Origin: Pampus argenteus
Taxonomy: Eukaryota > Chordata > Actinopteri > Scombriformes > Stromateidae
Direction of reading: 5' to 3'
Length of the DNA: 64,000 nucleotides
NCBI GenBank assembly: GCA_036937835.1
Contig: CM072864.1
Coordinates: 23,210,501 to 23,274,500 of the forward strand
Below the pieces are notes generated by a model that saw only the letters and a list, made by a program, of their open reading frames with translations, made no database searches and was not told where the DNA came from. The position numbers were made by a program, and so were the translations under genes. Below, in pieces: positions 51,603 through 62,854 of the stretch; the stretch's first letter is position 1, and every line of letters begins with the position of its first letter.

Positions 51603-52787
51603 TTGTTGATGGCAAACATGGTTTTGATTGAAAATATTGCTCCTTGTTTAAGAAAAACTGTAGTTGTCAGTTTTGGCCTGAGAGAAAGCTATTTTTACAA
51701 ATGTTACAGTAAAAGCTGCAGGAAGCTCTCAGAAGTGAGTTTTTTTGGTCCTAATCATTAGAAATCAGTTACTTGTTGATGGCAAACATGGTTTTGATTG
51801 AAAATATTGCTTCTTGTTTAAGAAAAACTGTAGTTGTCAGTTTTGGCCTGAGAGAAAGCTATTTTTACAAATGTTACAGTAAAAGCTGCAGGAAGCTCTC
51901 AGAAGTGAGTTTTTTGGTCCTAATCATTAGAAATCAGTTACTTGTTGATGGCAAACATGGTTTTGATTGAAAATATTGCTCCTTGTTTAAGAAAAACTGT
52001 AGTTGTCAGTTTTGGCCTGAGAGAAAGCTATTTTTACAAATGTTACAGTAAAAGCTGCAGGAAGCTCTCAGAAGTGAGTTTTTTGGTCCTAATCATTAGA
52101 AATCAGTTACTTGTTGATGGCAAACATGGTTTTGATTGAAAATATTGCTCCTTGTTTAAGAAAAACTGTAGTTGTCAGTTTTGGCCTGAGAGAAAGCTAT
52201 TTTTACAAATGTTACAGTAAAAGCTGCAGGAAGCTCTCAGAAGTGAGTTTTTTGGTCCTAATCATTAGAAATCAGTTACTTGTTGATGGCAAACATGGTT
52301 TTGATTGAAAATATTGCTCCTTGTTTAAGAAAAACTGTAGTTGTCAGTTTTGGCCGGAGAGAAAGCTATTTTTACAAATGTTACAGTAAAAGCTGCAGGA
52401 AGCTCTCAGAAGTGAGTTTTTTGGTCCTAATCATTAGAAATCAGTTACTTGTTGATGGCAAACATGGTTTTGATTGAAAATATTGCTCCTTGTTTAAGAA
52501 AAACTGTAGTTGTCAGTTTTGGCCTCAGAGAAAGCAATTTTTACAAATGTTACAGTAAAAGCTGCAGGAAGCTCTCAGAAGTGAGTTTTTTTGGTCCTAA
52601 TCATTAGAAATCAGTTACTTGTTGATGGCAAACATGGTTTTGATTGAAAATATTGCTCCTTGTTTAAGAAAAACTGTAGTTGTCAGTTTTGGCCTGAGAG
52701 AAAGCTATTTTTACAAATGTTACAGTAAAAGCTGCAGGAAGCTCTCAGAAGTGAGTTTTTTGGTCCTAATCATTAGAAATCAGTTAC

Positions 52788-55700
52788 TTGTTGATGGCAA
52801 ACATGGTTTTGATTGAAAATATTGCTCCTTGTTTAAGAAAAACTGTAGTTGTCAGTTTTGGCCTGAGAGAAAGCTATTTTTACAAATGTTACAGTAAAAG
52901 CTGCAGGAAGCTCTCAGAAGTGAGTTTTTTGGTCCTAATCATTAGAAATCAGTTACTTGTTGATGGCAAACATGGTTTTGATTGAAAATATTGCTCCTTG
53001 TTTAAGAAAAATTGTAGTTGTCAGTTTTGGCCTTCTCTCGCCGAGAGAAAGCTATTTTTACAAATGTTACAGTAAAAGCTGCAGGAAGCTCTCAGAAGTG
53101 AGTTTTTTGCTCCTAATCATTAGAAATCAGTTACTTGTTGATGGCAAACATGGTTTTGATTGAAAATATTGCTCCTTGTTTAAGAAAAACTGTAGTTGTC
53201 AGTTTTGGCCTTCTCTCGCAGAGAGAAAGCTATTTTTTTTACAAATGTTACAGTAAAAGCTCCAGGAAGCTCTCAGAAGTGAGTTTTTTGGTTCTAATCA
53301 TTAGAAATCAGTTACTTGTTGATGGCAAACATGGTTTTGATTGAAAAAATATTGCTCCTTGTTTAAGAAAAACTGTAGTTGTCAGTTTTGGCCTTCTCTC
53401 GCAGAGAGAAAGCTATTTTTTTTACAAATGTTACAGTAAAAGCTCCAGGAAGCTCTCAGAAGTGAGTTTTTTGGTTCTAATCATTAGAAATCAGTTACTT
53501 GTTGATGGCAAACATGGTTTTGATTGAAAAAATATTGCTCTTTGTTTAAGAAAAACTGTAGTTGTCAGTTTTGGCCTGAGAGAAAGCTATTTTTACAAAT
53601 GTTACAGTAAAAGCTGCAGGAAGCTCTCAGAAGTGAGTTTTTTGGTCCTAATCATTAGAAATCAGTTACTTGTTGATGGCAAACATGGTTTTGATTGAAA
53701 ATATTGCTCCTTGTTTAAGAAAAACTGTAGTTGTCAGTTTTGGCCTGAGAGAAAGCTATTTTTACAAATGTTACAGTAAAAGCTGCAGGAAGCTCTCAGA
53801 AGTGAGTTTTTTGGTCCTAATCATTAGAAATCAGTTACTTGTTGATGGCAAACATGGTTTTGATTGAAAATATTGCTCCTTGTTTAAGAAAAACTGTAGT
53901 TGTCAGTTTTGGCCTGAGAGAAAGCTATTTTTACAAATGTTACAGTAAAAGCTGCAGGAAGCTCTCAGAAGTGAGTTTTTTGGTCCTAATCATTAGAAAT
54001 CAGTTACTTGTTGATGGCAAACATGGTTTTGATTGAAAATATTGCTCCTTGTTTAAGAAAAACTGTAGTTGTCAGTTTTGGCCTCAGAGAAAGCAATTTT
54101 TACAAATGTTACAGTAAAAGCTGCAGGAAGCTCTCAGAAGTGAGTTTTTTGGTCCTAATCATTAGAAATCAGTTACTTGTTGATGGTAAACATGGTTTTG
54201 ATTGAAAATATTGCTCCTTGTTTAAGAAAAACTGTAGTTGTCAGTTTTGGCCTGAGAGAAAGCTATTTTTTACAAATGTTACAGTAAAAGCTGCAGGAAG
54301 CTCTCAGAAGTGAGTTTTTTGGTCCTAATCATTAGAAATCAGTTACTTGTTGATGGCACACATGGTTATGATTGAAAATATTACTCCTTGTTTGAGAAAA
54401 ACTGTAGTTGTCAGTTTTGGCCTGACACAAAGCTATTTTTACAAATGTTACAGTAAAAGCTGCAGGAAGCTCTCAGAAGTGAGTTTTTTGGTCCTAATCA
54501 TTAGAAATCAGTTACTTGTTGATGGCAAACATGGTTTTGATTGAAAATATTGCTCCTTGTTTAAGAAAAACTGTAGTTGTCAGTTTTGGCCGGAGAGAAA
54601 GCTATTTTTACAAATGTTACAGTAAAAGCTGCAGGAAGCTCTCAGAAGTGAGTTTTTTGGTCCTAATCATTAGAAATCAGTTACTTGTTGATGGCACACA
54701 TGGTTATGATTGAAAATATTGCTCCTTGTTTAAGAAAAATTGTAGTTGTCAGTTTTGGCCTTCTCTCGCCGAGAGAAAGCTATTTTTACAAATGTTACAG
54801 TAAAAGCTGCAGGAAGCTCTCAGAAGTGAGTTTTTTTGGTCCTAATCATTAGAAATCAGTTACTTGTTTATGGCAAACATGGTTTTGATTGAAAATATTG
54901 CTCCTTGTTTAAGAAAAACTGTAGTTGTCAGTTTTGGCCTGAGAGAAAGCTATTTTTACAAATGTTACAGTAAAAGCTGCAGGAAGCTCTCAGAAGTGAG
55001 TTTTTTGGTCCTAATCATTAGAAATCAGTTACTTGTTGATGGCAAACATGGTTTTGATTGAAGATATTGCTCCTTGTTTAAGAAAAACTGTAGTTGTCAG
55101 TTTTGGCCTTCTCTCGCAGAGAGAAAGCTATTTTTTTACAAATGTTACAGTAAAAGCTCCAGGAAGCTCTCAGAAGTAAGTTTTTTGGTTCTAATCATTA
55201 GAAATCAGTTACTTGTTAATGGCAAACATGGCTTTGATTGAAAAAATATTGCTCCTTGTTTAAGAAAAACTGTAGTTGTCAGTTTTGGCCTGAGAGAAAG
55301 CAATTTTTACAAATGTTACAGTAAAAGCTGCAGGAAGCTCTCAGAAGTGAGTTTTTTTGGTCCTAATCATTAGAAATCAGTTACTTGTTGATGGCAAACA
55401 TGGTTTTGATTGAAAATATTGCTCCTTGTTTAAGAAAAACTGTAGTTGTCAGTTTTGGCCTCAGAGAAAGCTATTTTTACAAATGTTACAGTAAAAGCTG
55501 CAGGAAGCTCTCAGAAGTGAGTTTTTTGGTCCTAATCATTAGAAATCAGTTACTTGTTGATGGCAAACATGGTTTTGATTGAAAATATTGCTCCTTGTTT
55601 AAGAAAAACTGTAGTTGTCAGTTTTGGCCTGAGAGAAAGCTATTTTTACAAATGTTACAGTAAAAGCTGCAGGAAGCTCTCAGAAGTGAGTTTTTTGGTC

Positions 55701-56940
55701 CTAATCATTAGAAATCAGTTACTTGTTGATGGCAAACATGGATTTGATTGAAAATATTGCTCCTTGTTTAAGAAAAATTGTAGTTGTCAGTTTTGGCCTT
55801 CTCTCGCCGAGAGAAAGCTATTTTTACAAATGTTACAGTAAAAGCTGCAGGAAGCTCTCAGAAGTGAGTTTTTTGCTCCTAATCATTAGAAATCAGTTAC
55901 TTGTTGATGGCAAACATGGTTTTGATTGAAAATATTGCTCCTTGTTTAAGAAAAACTGTAGTTGTCAGTTTTGGCCTTCTCTCGCAGAGAGAAAGCTATT
56001 TTTTTTACAAATGTTACAGTAAAAGCTCCAGGAAGCTCTCAGAAGTGAGTTTTTTGGTTCTAATCATTAGAAATCAGTTACTTGTTGATGGCAAACATGG
56101 TTTTGATTGAAAAAATATTGCTCTTTGTTTAAGAAAAACTGTAGTTGTCAGTTTTGGCCTGAGAGAAAGCTATTTTTACAAATGTTACAGTAAAAGCTGC
56201 AGGAAGCTCTCAGAAGTGAGTTTTTTGGTCCTAATCATTAGAAATCAGTTACTTGTTGATGGCAAACATGGTTTTGATTGAAAATATTGCTCCTTGTTTA
56301 AGAAAAACTGTAGTTGTCAGTTTTGGCCTGAGAGAAAGCTATTTTTACAAATGTTACAGTAAAAGCTGCAGGAAGCTCTCAGAAGTGAGTTTTTTGGTCC
56401 TAATCATTAGAAATCAGTTACTTGTTGATGGCAAACATGGTTTTGATTGAAAATATTGCTCCTTGTTTAAGAAAAACTGTAGTTGTCAGTTTTGGCCTGA
56501 GAGAAAGCTATTTTTACAAATGTTACAGTAAAAGCTGCAGGAAGCTCTCAGAAGTGAGTTTTTTGGTCCTAATCATTAGAAATCAGTTACTTGTTGATGG
56601 CAAACATGGTTTTGATTGAAAATATTGCTCCTTGTTTAAGAAAAACTGTAGTTGTCAGTTTTGGCCTCAGAGAAAGCAATTTTTACAAATGTTACAGTAA
56701 AAGCTGCAGGAAGCTCTCAGAAGTGAGTTTTTTGGTCCTAATCATTAGAAATCAGTTACTTGTTGATGGTAAACATGGTTTTGATTGAAAATATTGCTCC
56801 TTGTTTAAGAAAAACTGTAGTTGTCAGTTTTGGCCTGAGAGAAAGCTATTTTTTACAAATGTTACAGTAAAAGCTGCAGGAAGCTCTCAGAAGTGAGTTT
56901 TTTGGTCCTAATCATTAGAAATCAGTTACTTGTTAATGGC
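52788..56940 (+). repeat. Block duplication in A with 2766/2583-bp offset
   Basis: About 52,788-54,350 recurs at about 55,554-56,940. The offset is 2766 bp at 52957/55723 and 53135/55901, then 2583 bp at 53670/56253, 53839/56422 and 54008/56591. The change of 183 bp is one extra copy of a 183-bp monomer in the first block. Shared marks are AAAATTGTAG, the CGCAGAGAGAAAGC palindrome, GCTCCAGG, TGGTTCTAATC and, at the far end, GGCACACATGGTTATG. Confidence 0.87.
53211..53576 (+). repeat. 183-bp monomer in direct tandem
   Basis: Two copies of a long monomer with a TTCTCTCGCAGAGAGAA palindrome start at 53211 and 53394. Both have an 8-T run after GCTA, GCTCCAGG instead of GCTGCAGG (PstI site lost) and a 6-A run in GAAAAAATATTGC. 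These expanded homopolymer runs make this the longest monomer class in the window. Single relatives lie near 55,110 and 55,979. Confidence 0.88.
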
Positions 56941-57195
56941 ACACATGGTTATGATTGAAAATATTGCTCCTTGTTTAAGAAAAATTGTAGTTGTCAGTTT
57001 TGGCCTTCTCTCGCCGAGAGAAAGCTATTTTTACAAATGTTACAGTAAAAGCTGCAGGAAGCTCTCAGAAGTGAGTTTTTGGTCCTAATCATTAGAAATC
57101 AGTTACTTGTTGATGGCAAACATGGTTTTGATTGAAAATATTGCTCCTTGTTTAAGAAAAACTGTAGTTGTCAGTTTTGGCCTGAGAGAAAGCTA

Positions 57196-57576
57196 TTTTT
57201 ACAAATGTTACAGTAAAAGCTGCAGGAAGCTCTCAGAAGTGAGTTTTTTGGTCCTAATCATTAGAAATCAGTTACTTGTTGATGGCAAACATGGTTTTGA
57301 TTGAAAATATTGCTCCTTGTTTAAGAAAAACTGTAGTTGTCAGTTTTGGCCTGAGAGAAAACTATTTTTTACAAATGTTACAGTAAAAGCTGCAGGAAGC
57401 TCTCAGAAGTGAGTTTTTTGGTCCTAATCATTAGAAATCAGTTACTTGTTGATGGTAAACATGGTTTTGATTGAAAATATTGCTCCTTGTTTAAGAAAAA
57501 CTGTAGTTGTCAGTTTTGGCCTGAGAGACTTGAGAGCTTCCTGCAGCTTTTACTGTAACATTTGTAAAAATAGCTT
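57196..57576. other. Second head-to-head junction, identical to the first
   Basis: Forward satellite ends at 57528 (GGCCTGAGAGA) and reverse satellite starts at 57529 (CTTGAGAGC), with the same two missing bases as at 23624/23625. Sequence identity with 23,293-23,674 extends over about 380 bp, including the rare CTGAGAGAAAACTATTTTTT monomer and GATGGTAAAC just before the break. GGCCTGAGAGA at 57518-57528 pairs with TCTCTCAGGCC at 57577-57587 around a 48-nt loop. Outside this stretch the flanking monomers differ between the two sites. Confidence 0.92.
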
Positions 57577-58920
57577 TCTCTCAGGCCAAAACTGACAACT
57601 ACAGTTTTTCTTAAACAAGGAGCAATATTTTCAATCAAAACCATGTTTGCCATCAACAAGTAACTCATTTCTAATGATTAGGACCAAAAAACTCACTTCT
57701 GAGACCTTCCTGCAGCTTTTACTGTAACATTTGTAAAAATAGCTTTCTCTCAGGCCAAAACTGACAACTACAGTTTTTCTTAAAGAAGGAGCAATATTTT
57801 CATTCAAAACCATGTTTACCATCAACAAGTAACTGATATCTAATGATTAGGACCAAAAAACTCACTTCTGAGAGCTTCCTGCAGCTTTTACTGTAACATT
57901 AGTAAAAATAGCTTTCTCTCAGGCCAAAACTGACAACTACAGTTTTTCTTAAACAAGGAGCAATATTTTCATTCAAAACCATGTTTACCATCAACAAGTA
58001 ACTGATTTCTAATGATTAGGACCAAAAAACTCACCTCTGAGAGCTTCCTGCAGCTTTTACTGTAACATTTGTAAAAATAGCTTTCTCTGGGCGAGAGAAG
58101 GCCAAAACTGACAACTACAGTTTTTCTTAAACAAGGAGCAATATTTTCAATCAAAACCATGTTTGCCATCAACAAGTAACTCATTTCTAATGATTAGGAC
58201 CAAAAAACTCACTTCTGAGAGCTTCCTGCAGCTTTTACTGTAACATTAGTAAAAATAGCTTTCTCTCAGGCCAAAACTGACAACTACAGTTTTTCTTAAA
58301 CAAGGAGCAATATTTTCAATCAAAACCATGTTTGCCATCAACAAGTAACTGATTTCTAATGATTAGGACCAAAAAACTCACTTCTGAGAGCTTCCTGCAG
58401 CTTTTACTGTAACATTTGTAAAAATAGCTTTCTCTCAGGCCAAAACTGACAACTACAGTGTTTCTTAAACAAGGAGCAATATTTTCAATCAAAACCATGT
58501 TTGCCATCAACAAGTCACTGATTTCTAATGATTAGGACCAAAAAACTCACTTCTGAGAGCTTCCTGCAGCTTTTACTGTAACATTTGTAAAAATAGCTTT
58601 CTCTCAGGCCAAAACTGACAACTACAGTTTTTCTTGAACAAGGAGCAATATTTTCAATCAAAATCATGTTTACCATCAACAAGTAACTAATTTCTAATGA
58701 TTAGGACCAAAAAACTCACTTCTGAGACCTTCCTGCAGCTTTTACTGTAACATTTGTAAAAATTGCTTTCTCTGAGGCCAAAACTGACAACTACAGTTTT
58801 TCTTAAACAAGGAGCAATATTTTCAATCAAAACCATGTTTGCCATCAACAAGTAACTGATTTCTAATGATTAGGACCAAAAAACTCACTTCTGAGAGCTT
58901 CCTGCAGCTTTTACTGTAAC

Positions 58921-60577
58921 ATTAGTAAAAATAGCTTTGTCTGGGCGAGAGAAGGCCAAAACTGACAACTACAGTTTTTCTTAAACAAGGAGCAATATTT
59001 TCAATCAAAACCATGTGTGCCATCAACAAGTAACTGATTTCTAATGATTAGGACCAAAAAACTCACTTCTGAGAGCTTCCTGCAGCTTTTACTGTAACAT
59101 TTGTAAAAATAGCTTTCTCTGGGCGAGAGAAGGCCAAAACTGACAACTACAGTTTTTCTTAAACAAGGAGCAATATTTTCAATCAAAACCATGTTTGCCA
59201 TCAACAAGTAACTCATTTCTAATGATTAGGACCAAAAAACTCACTTCTGAGAGCTTCCTGCAGCTTTTACTGTAACATTAGTAAAAATAGCTTTCTCTCA
59301 GGCCAAAACTGACAACTACAGTTTTTCTTAAACAAGGAGCAATATTTTCATTCAAAACCATGTTTACCATCAACAAGTAACTGATTTCTAATGATTAGGA
59401 CCAAAAAACTCACTTCTGAGAGCTTCCTGCAGCTTTTACTGTAACATTTGTAAAAATTGCTTTCTCTGAGGCCAAAACTGACAACTACAGTTTTTCTTAA
59501 ACAAGGAGCAATATTTTCAATCAAAACCATGTTTGCCATCAACAAGTAACTGATTTCTAATGATTAGGACCAAAAAACTCACTTCTGAGAGCTTGCTGCA
59601 GCTTTTACTGTAACATTTGTAAAAATAGCTTTCTCTCAGGCCAAAACTGACAACTACAGTTTTTCTTAAACAAGGAGCAATATTTTCAATCAAAACCATG
59701 TTTGCCATCAACAAGTAACTCATTTCTAATGATTAGGACCAAAAAACTCACTTCTGAGAGCTTCCTGCAGCTTTTACTGTAACATTAGTAAAAATAGCTT
59801 TGTCTGGGCGAGAGAAGGCCAAAACTGACAACTACAGTTTTTCTTAAACAAGGAGCAATATTTTCAATCAAAACCATGTGTGCCATCAACAAGTAACTGA
59901 TTTCTAATGATTAGGACCAAAAAACTCACTTCTGAGAGCTTCCTGCAGCTTTTACTGTAACATTTGTAAAAATAGCTTTCTCTGGGCGAGAGAAGGCCAA
60001 AACTGACAACTACAGTTTTTCTTAAACAAGGAGCAATATTTTCAATCAAAACCATGTTTGCCATCAACAAGTAACTCATTTCTAATGATTAGGACCAAAA
60101 AACTCACTTCTGAGAGGTTCCTGCAGCTTTTACTGTAACATTAGTAAAAATAGCTTTCTCTCAGGCCAAAACTGACAACTACAGTTTTTCTTAAACAAGG
60201 AGCAATATTTTCATTCAAAACCATGTTTACCATCAACAAGTAACTGATTTCTAATGATTAGGACCAAAAAACTCACTTCTGAGAGCTTCCTGCAGCTTTT
60301 ACTGTAACATTTGTAAAAATTGCTTTCTCTGAGGCCAAAACTGACAACTACAGTTTTTCTTAAACAAGGAGCAATATTTTCAATCAAAACCATGTTTGCC
60401 ATCAACAAGTAACTGATTTCTAATGATTAGGACCAAAAAACTCACTTCTGAGAGCTTGCTGCAGCTTTTACTGTAACATTTGTAAAAATAGCTTTCTCTC
60501 AGGCCAAAACTGACAACTACAGTTTTTCTTAAACAAGGAGCAATATTTTCAATCAAAACCATGTTTACCATCAACAA
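58921..60577 (-). repeat. Higher-order repeat, 863 bp (5-mer), first pair
   Basis: A five-monomer unit (three 169-bp, two 178-bp = 863) repeats: 59001/59864, 59348/60211 and 59517/60380 are each 863 bp apart, with CATTAGTAAAAATAGC + TTTGTCTGGGCG marking the unit edge near 58920 and 59783. Other marks are CATGTGTGCC, TTTTCATTC with GTTTACC, and GAGCTTGCTGC. The second copy loses the pattern after about 60,577. Confidence 0.88.
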
Positions 60578-61129
60578 GTAACTGATTTCTAATGATTAGG
60601 ACCAAAAAACTCACTTCTGAGAGCTTCCTGCAGCTTTTACTGTAACATTTGTAAAAATAGCTTTCTCTCAGGCCAAAACTGACAACTACAGTTTTTCTTA
60701 AACAAGGAGCAATATCTTCAATCAAAACCATGTTTGCCATCAACAAGTAACTGATTTCTAATGATTAGGACCAAAAAACTCACTTCTGAGAGCTTCCTGC
60801 AGCTTTTACTGTAACATTTGTAAAAAATAGCTTTCTCTCAGGCCAAAACTGACAACTACAGTTTGTCTTAAACAAGGAGCAATATTTTCAATCAAAACCA
60901 TGTTTGCCATCAACAAGTAACTGATTTTGAATGATTAGGACCAAAAAACTCACTTCTGAGAGCTTCCTGCAGCTTTTACTGTAACATTTGTTAAAAAATA
61001 GCTTTCTCTGGGAAAGAGAAGGCCAACACTGACAACTACAGTTTTTCTTAAACAAGGAGCAATATTTTCAATCAAAACCATGTTTGCCATCAACAAGTAA
61101 CTGATTTCTAATGATTAGGACCAAAAAAC

Positions 61130-61145
61130 TCACTTCTGGAGCTTC
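61130..61145 (-). repeat. Small deletion within a monomer
   Basis: CACTTCTGGAGCTTCC replaces the usual CACTTCTGAGAGCTTCC, with a net loss of one base, at the same TGAGAG hexamer that forms the inversion breakpoints. The open frame of this copy is lost. A comparable loss (CTCATTCTGAGAG) is at about 34785. Confidence 0.75.
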
Positions 61146-62854
61146 CTGCAGCTTTTACTGTAACATTTGTAAAAATAGCTTTCTCTCAGGCCAAAACTGA
61201 CAACTACAGTTTTTCTTAAACAAGGAGCAATATTTTCAATCAAAACCATGTTTGCCATCAACAAGTAACTGATTTCTAATGATTAGGACCAAAAAACTCA
61301 CTTCTGAGAGCTTCCTGCAGCTTTTACTGTAACATTTGTAAAAATAGCTTTCTCTCAGGCCAAAACTGACAACTACAGTTTTTCTTAAACAAGGAGCAAT
61401 ATTTTCAATCAAAACCATGTTTGCCATCAACAAGTAACTGATTTCTAATGATTAGGACCAAAAAACTCACTTCTGAGAGCTTGCTGCAGCTTTTACTGTA
61501 ACATTTGTAAAAATAGCTTTCTCTCAGGCCAAAACTGACAACTACAGTTTTTCTTAAACAAGGAGCAATATTTTCAATCAAAACCATGTTTACCATCAAC
61601 AAGTAACTGATTTCTAATGATTAGGACCAAAAAACTCACTTCTGAGAGCTTCCTGCAGCTTTTACTGTAACATTTGTAAAAATAGCTTTCTCTCAGGCCA
61701 AAACTGACAACTACAGTTTTTCTTAAACAAGGAGCAATATTTTCAATCAAAACCATGTTTGCCATCAACAAGTAACTCATTTCTAATGATTAGGACCAAA
61801 AAACTCACTTCTGAGAGCTTCCTGCAGCTTTTACTGTAACATTAGTAAAAATAGCTTTCTCTCAGGCCAAAACTGACAACTACCATATTTTCTTAAACAA
61901 GGAGCAATATTTTCAATCAAAACCATGTTTACCATCAACAAGTAACTGATTTCTAATGATTAGGACCAAAAAACTCACTTCTGAGAGCTTCCTGCAGCTT
62001 TTACTGTAACATTTGTAAAAATAGCTTTCTCTCAGGCCAAAACTGACAACTACAGTTTTTCTTAAACAAGGAGCAATATTTTCAATCAAAACCATGTTTG
62101 CCATCAACAAGTAACTCATTTCTAATGATTAGGACCAAAAAACTCACTTCTGAGAGCTTCCTGCAGCTTTTACTGTAACATTAGTAAAAATAGCTTTCTC
62201 TCAGGCCAAAACTGACAACTACAGTTTTTCTTAAACAAGGAGCAATATTTTCATTCAAAACCATGTTTACCATCAACAAGTAACTGATTTCTAATGATTA
62301 GGACCAAAAAACTCACTTCTGAGAGCTTCCTGCAGCTTTTACTGTAACATTTGTAAAAATTGCTTTCTCTGAGGCCAAAACTGACAACTACAGTTTTTCT
62401 TAAACAAGGAGCAATATTTTCAATCAAAACCATGTTTGCCATCAACAAGTAACTGATTTCGAATGATTATGACCAAAAAACTCACTTCTGAGAGCTTCCT
62501 GCAGCTTTTACTGTAACATTTGTAAAAATAGCTTTCTCTCAGGCCAAAACTGACAACTACAGTTTTTCTTAAACAAGGAGCAATGTTTTCAATCAAAACT
62601 ATGTTTGCCATCAACAAGTAACTGATTTCTAATGATTAGGACCAAAAAACTCACTTCTGAGAGCTTCCTGCAGCTTTTACTGTAACATTTGTAAAAATAG
62701 CTTTCTCTCAGGCCAAAACTGACAACTACAGTTTTTCTTAAACAGGGAGCAATATTTTCAATCAAAACCATGTTTGCCATCAACAGGTAAGTGATTTCTG
62801 ATGATTAGGACCAAAAAACTCACTTCTGAGAGCTTCCTGCAGCTTTTACTGTAA

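Larger units (their letters stand above)
46874..52480 (+). repeat. Highly homogeneous short-monomer zone
   Basis: About 33 consecutive 169-bp copies are nearly identical, many with no difference in translation. The few private marks are GCTGCTTG, GCTACAGG, GATGACAAAC, AAATATTACAG and GAAACCAG. Such uniformity against the more varied zones on either side suggests the most recent or most active homogenisation in the window. The mirrored copy is 1-3050 in A'. Confidence 0.92.
44383..57528 (+). repeat. Block A: forward-oriented satellite
   Basis: Outer arm matching A'. It has 13 long monomers (palindromes 44466 to 46602, the first damaged as CGCCGACAG), a transition monomer near 46,670-46,790, a homogeneous short-monomer zone to about 52,980, and a mixed zone with TTCTCTCGCAGAGAG palindromes and longer T runs to 57528. 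The transition-to-linker distance is 713 bp less than in A', equal to four 178-bp units plus the single extra T in A'. Confidence 0.93.
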
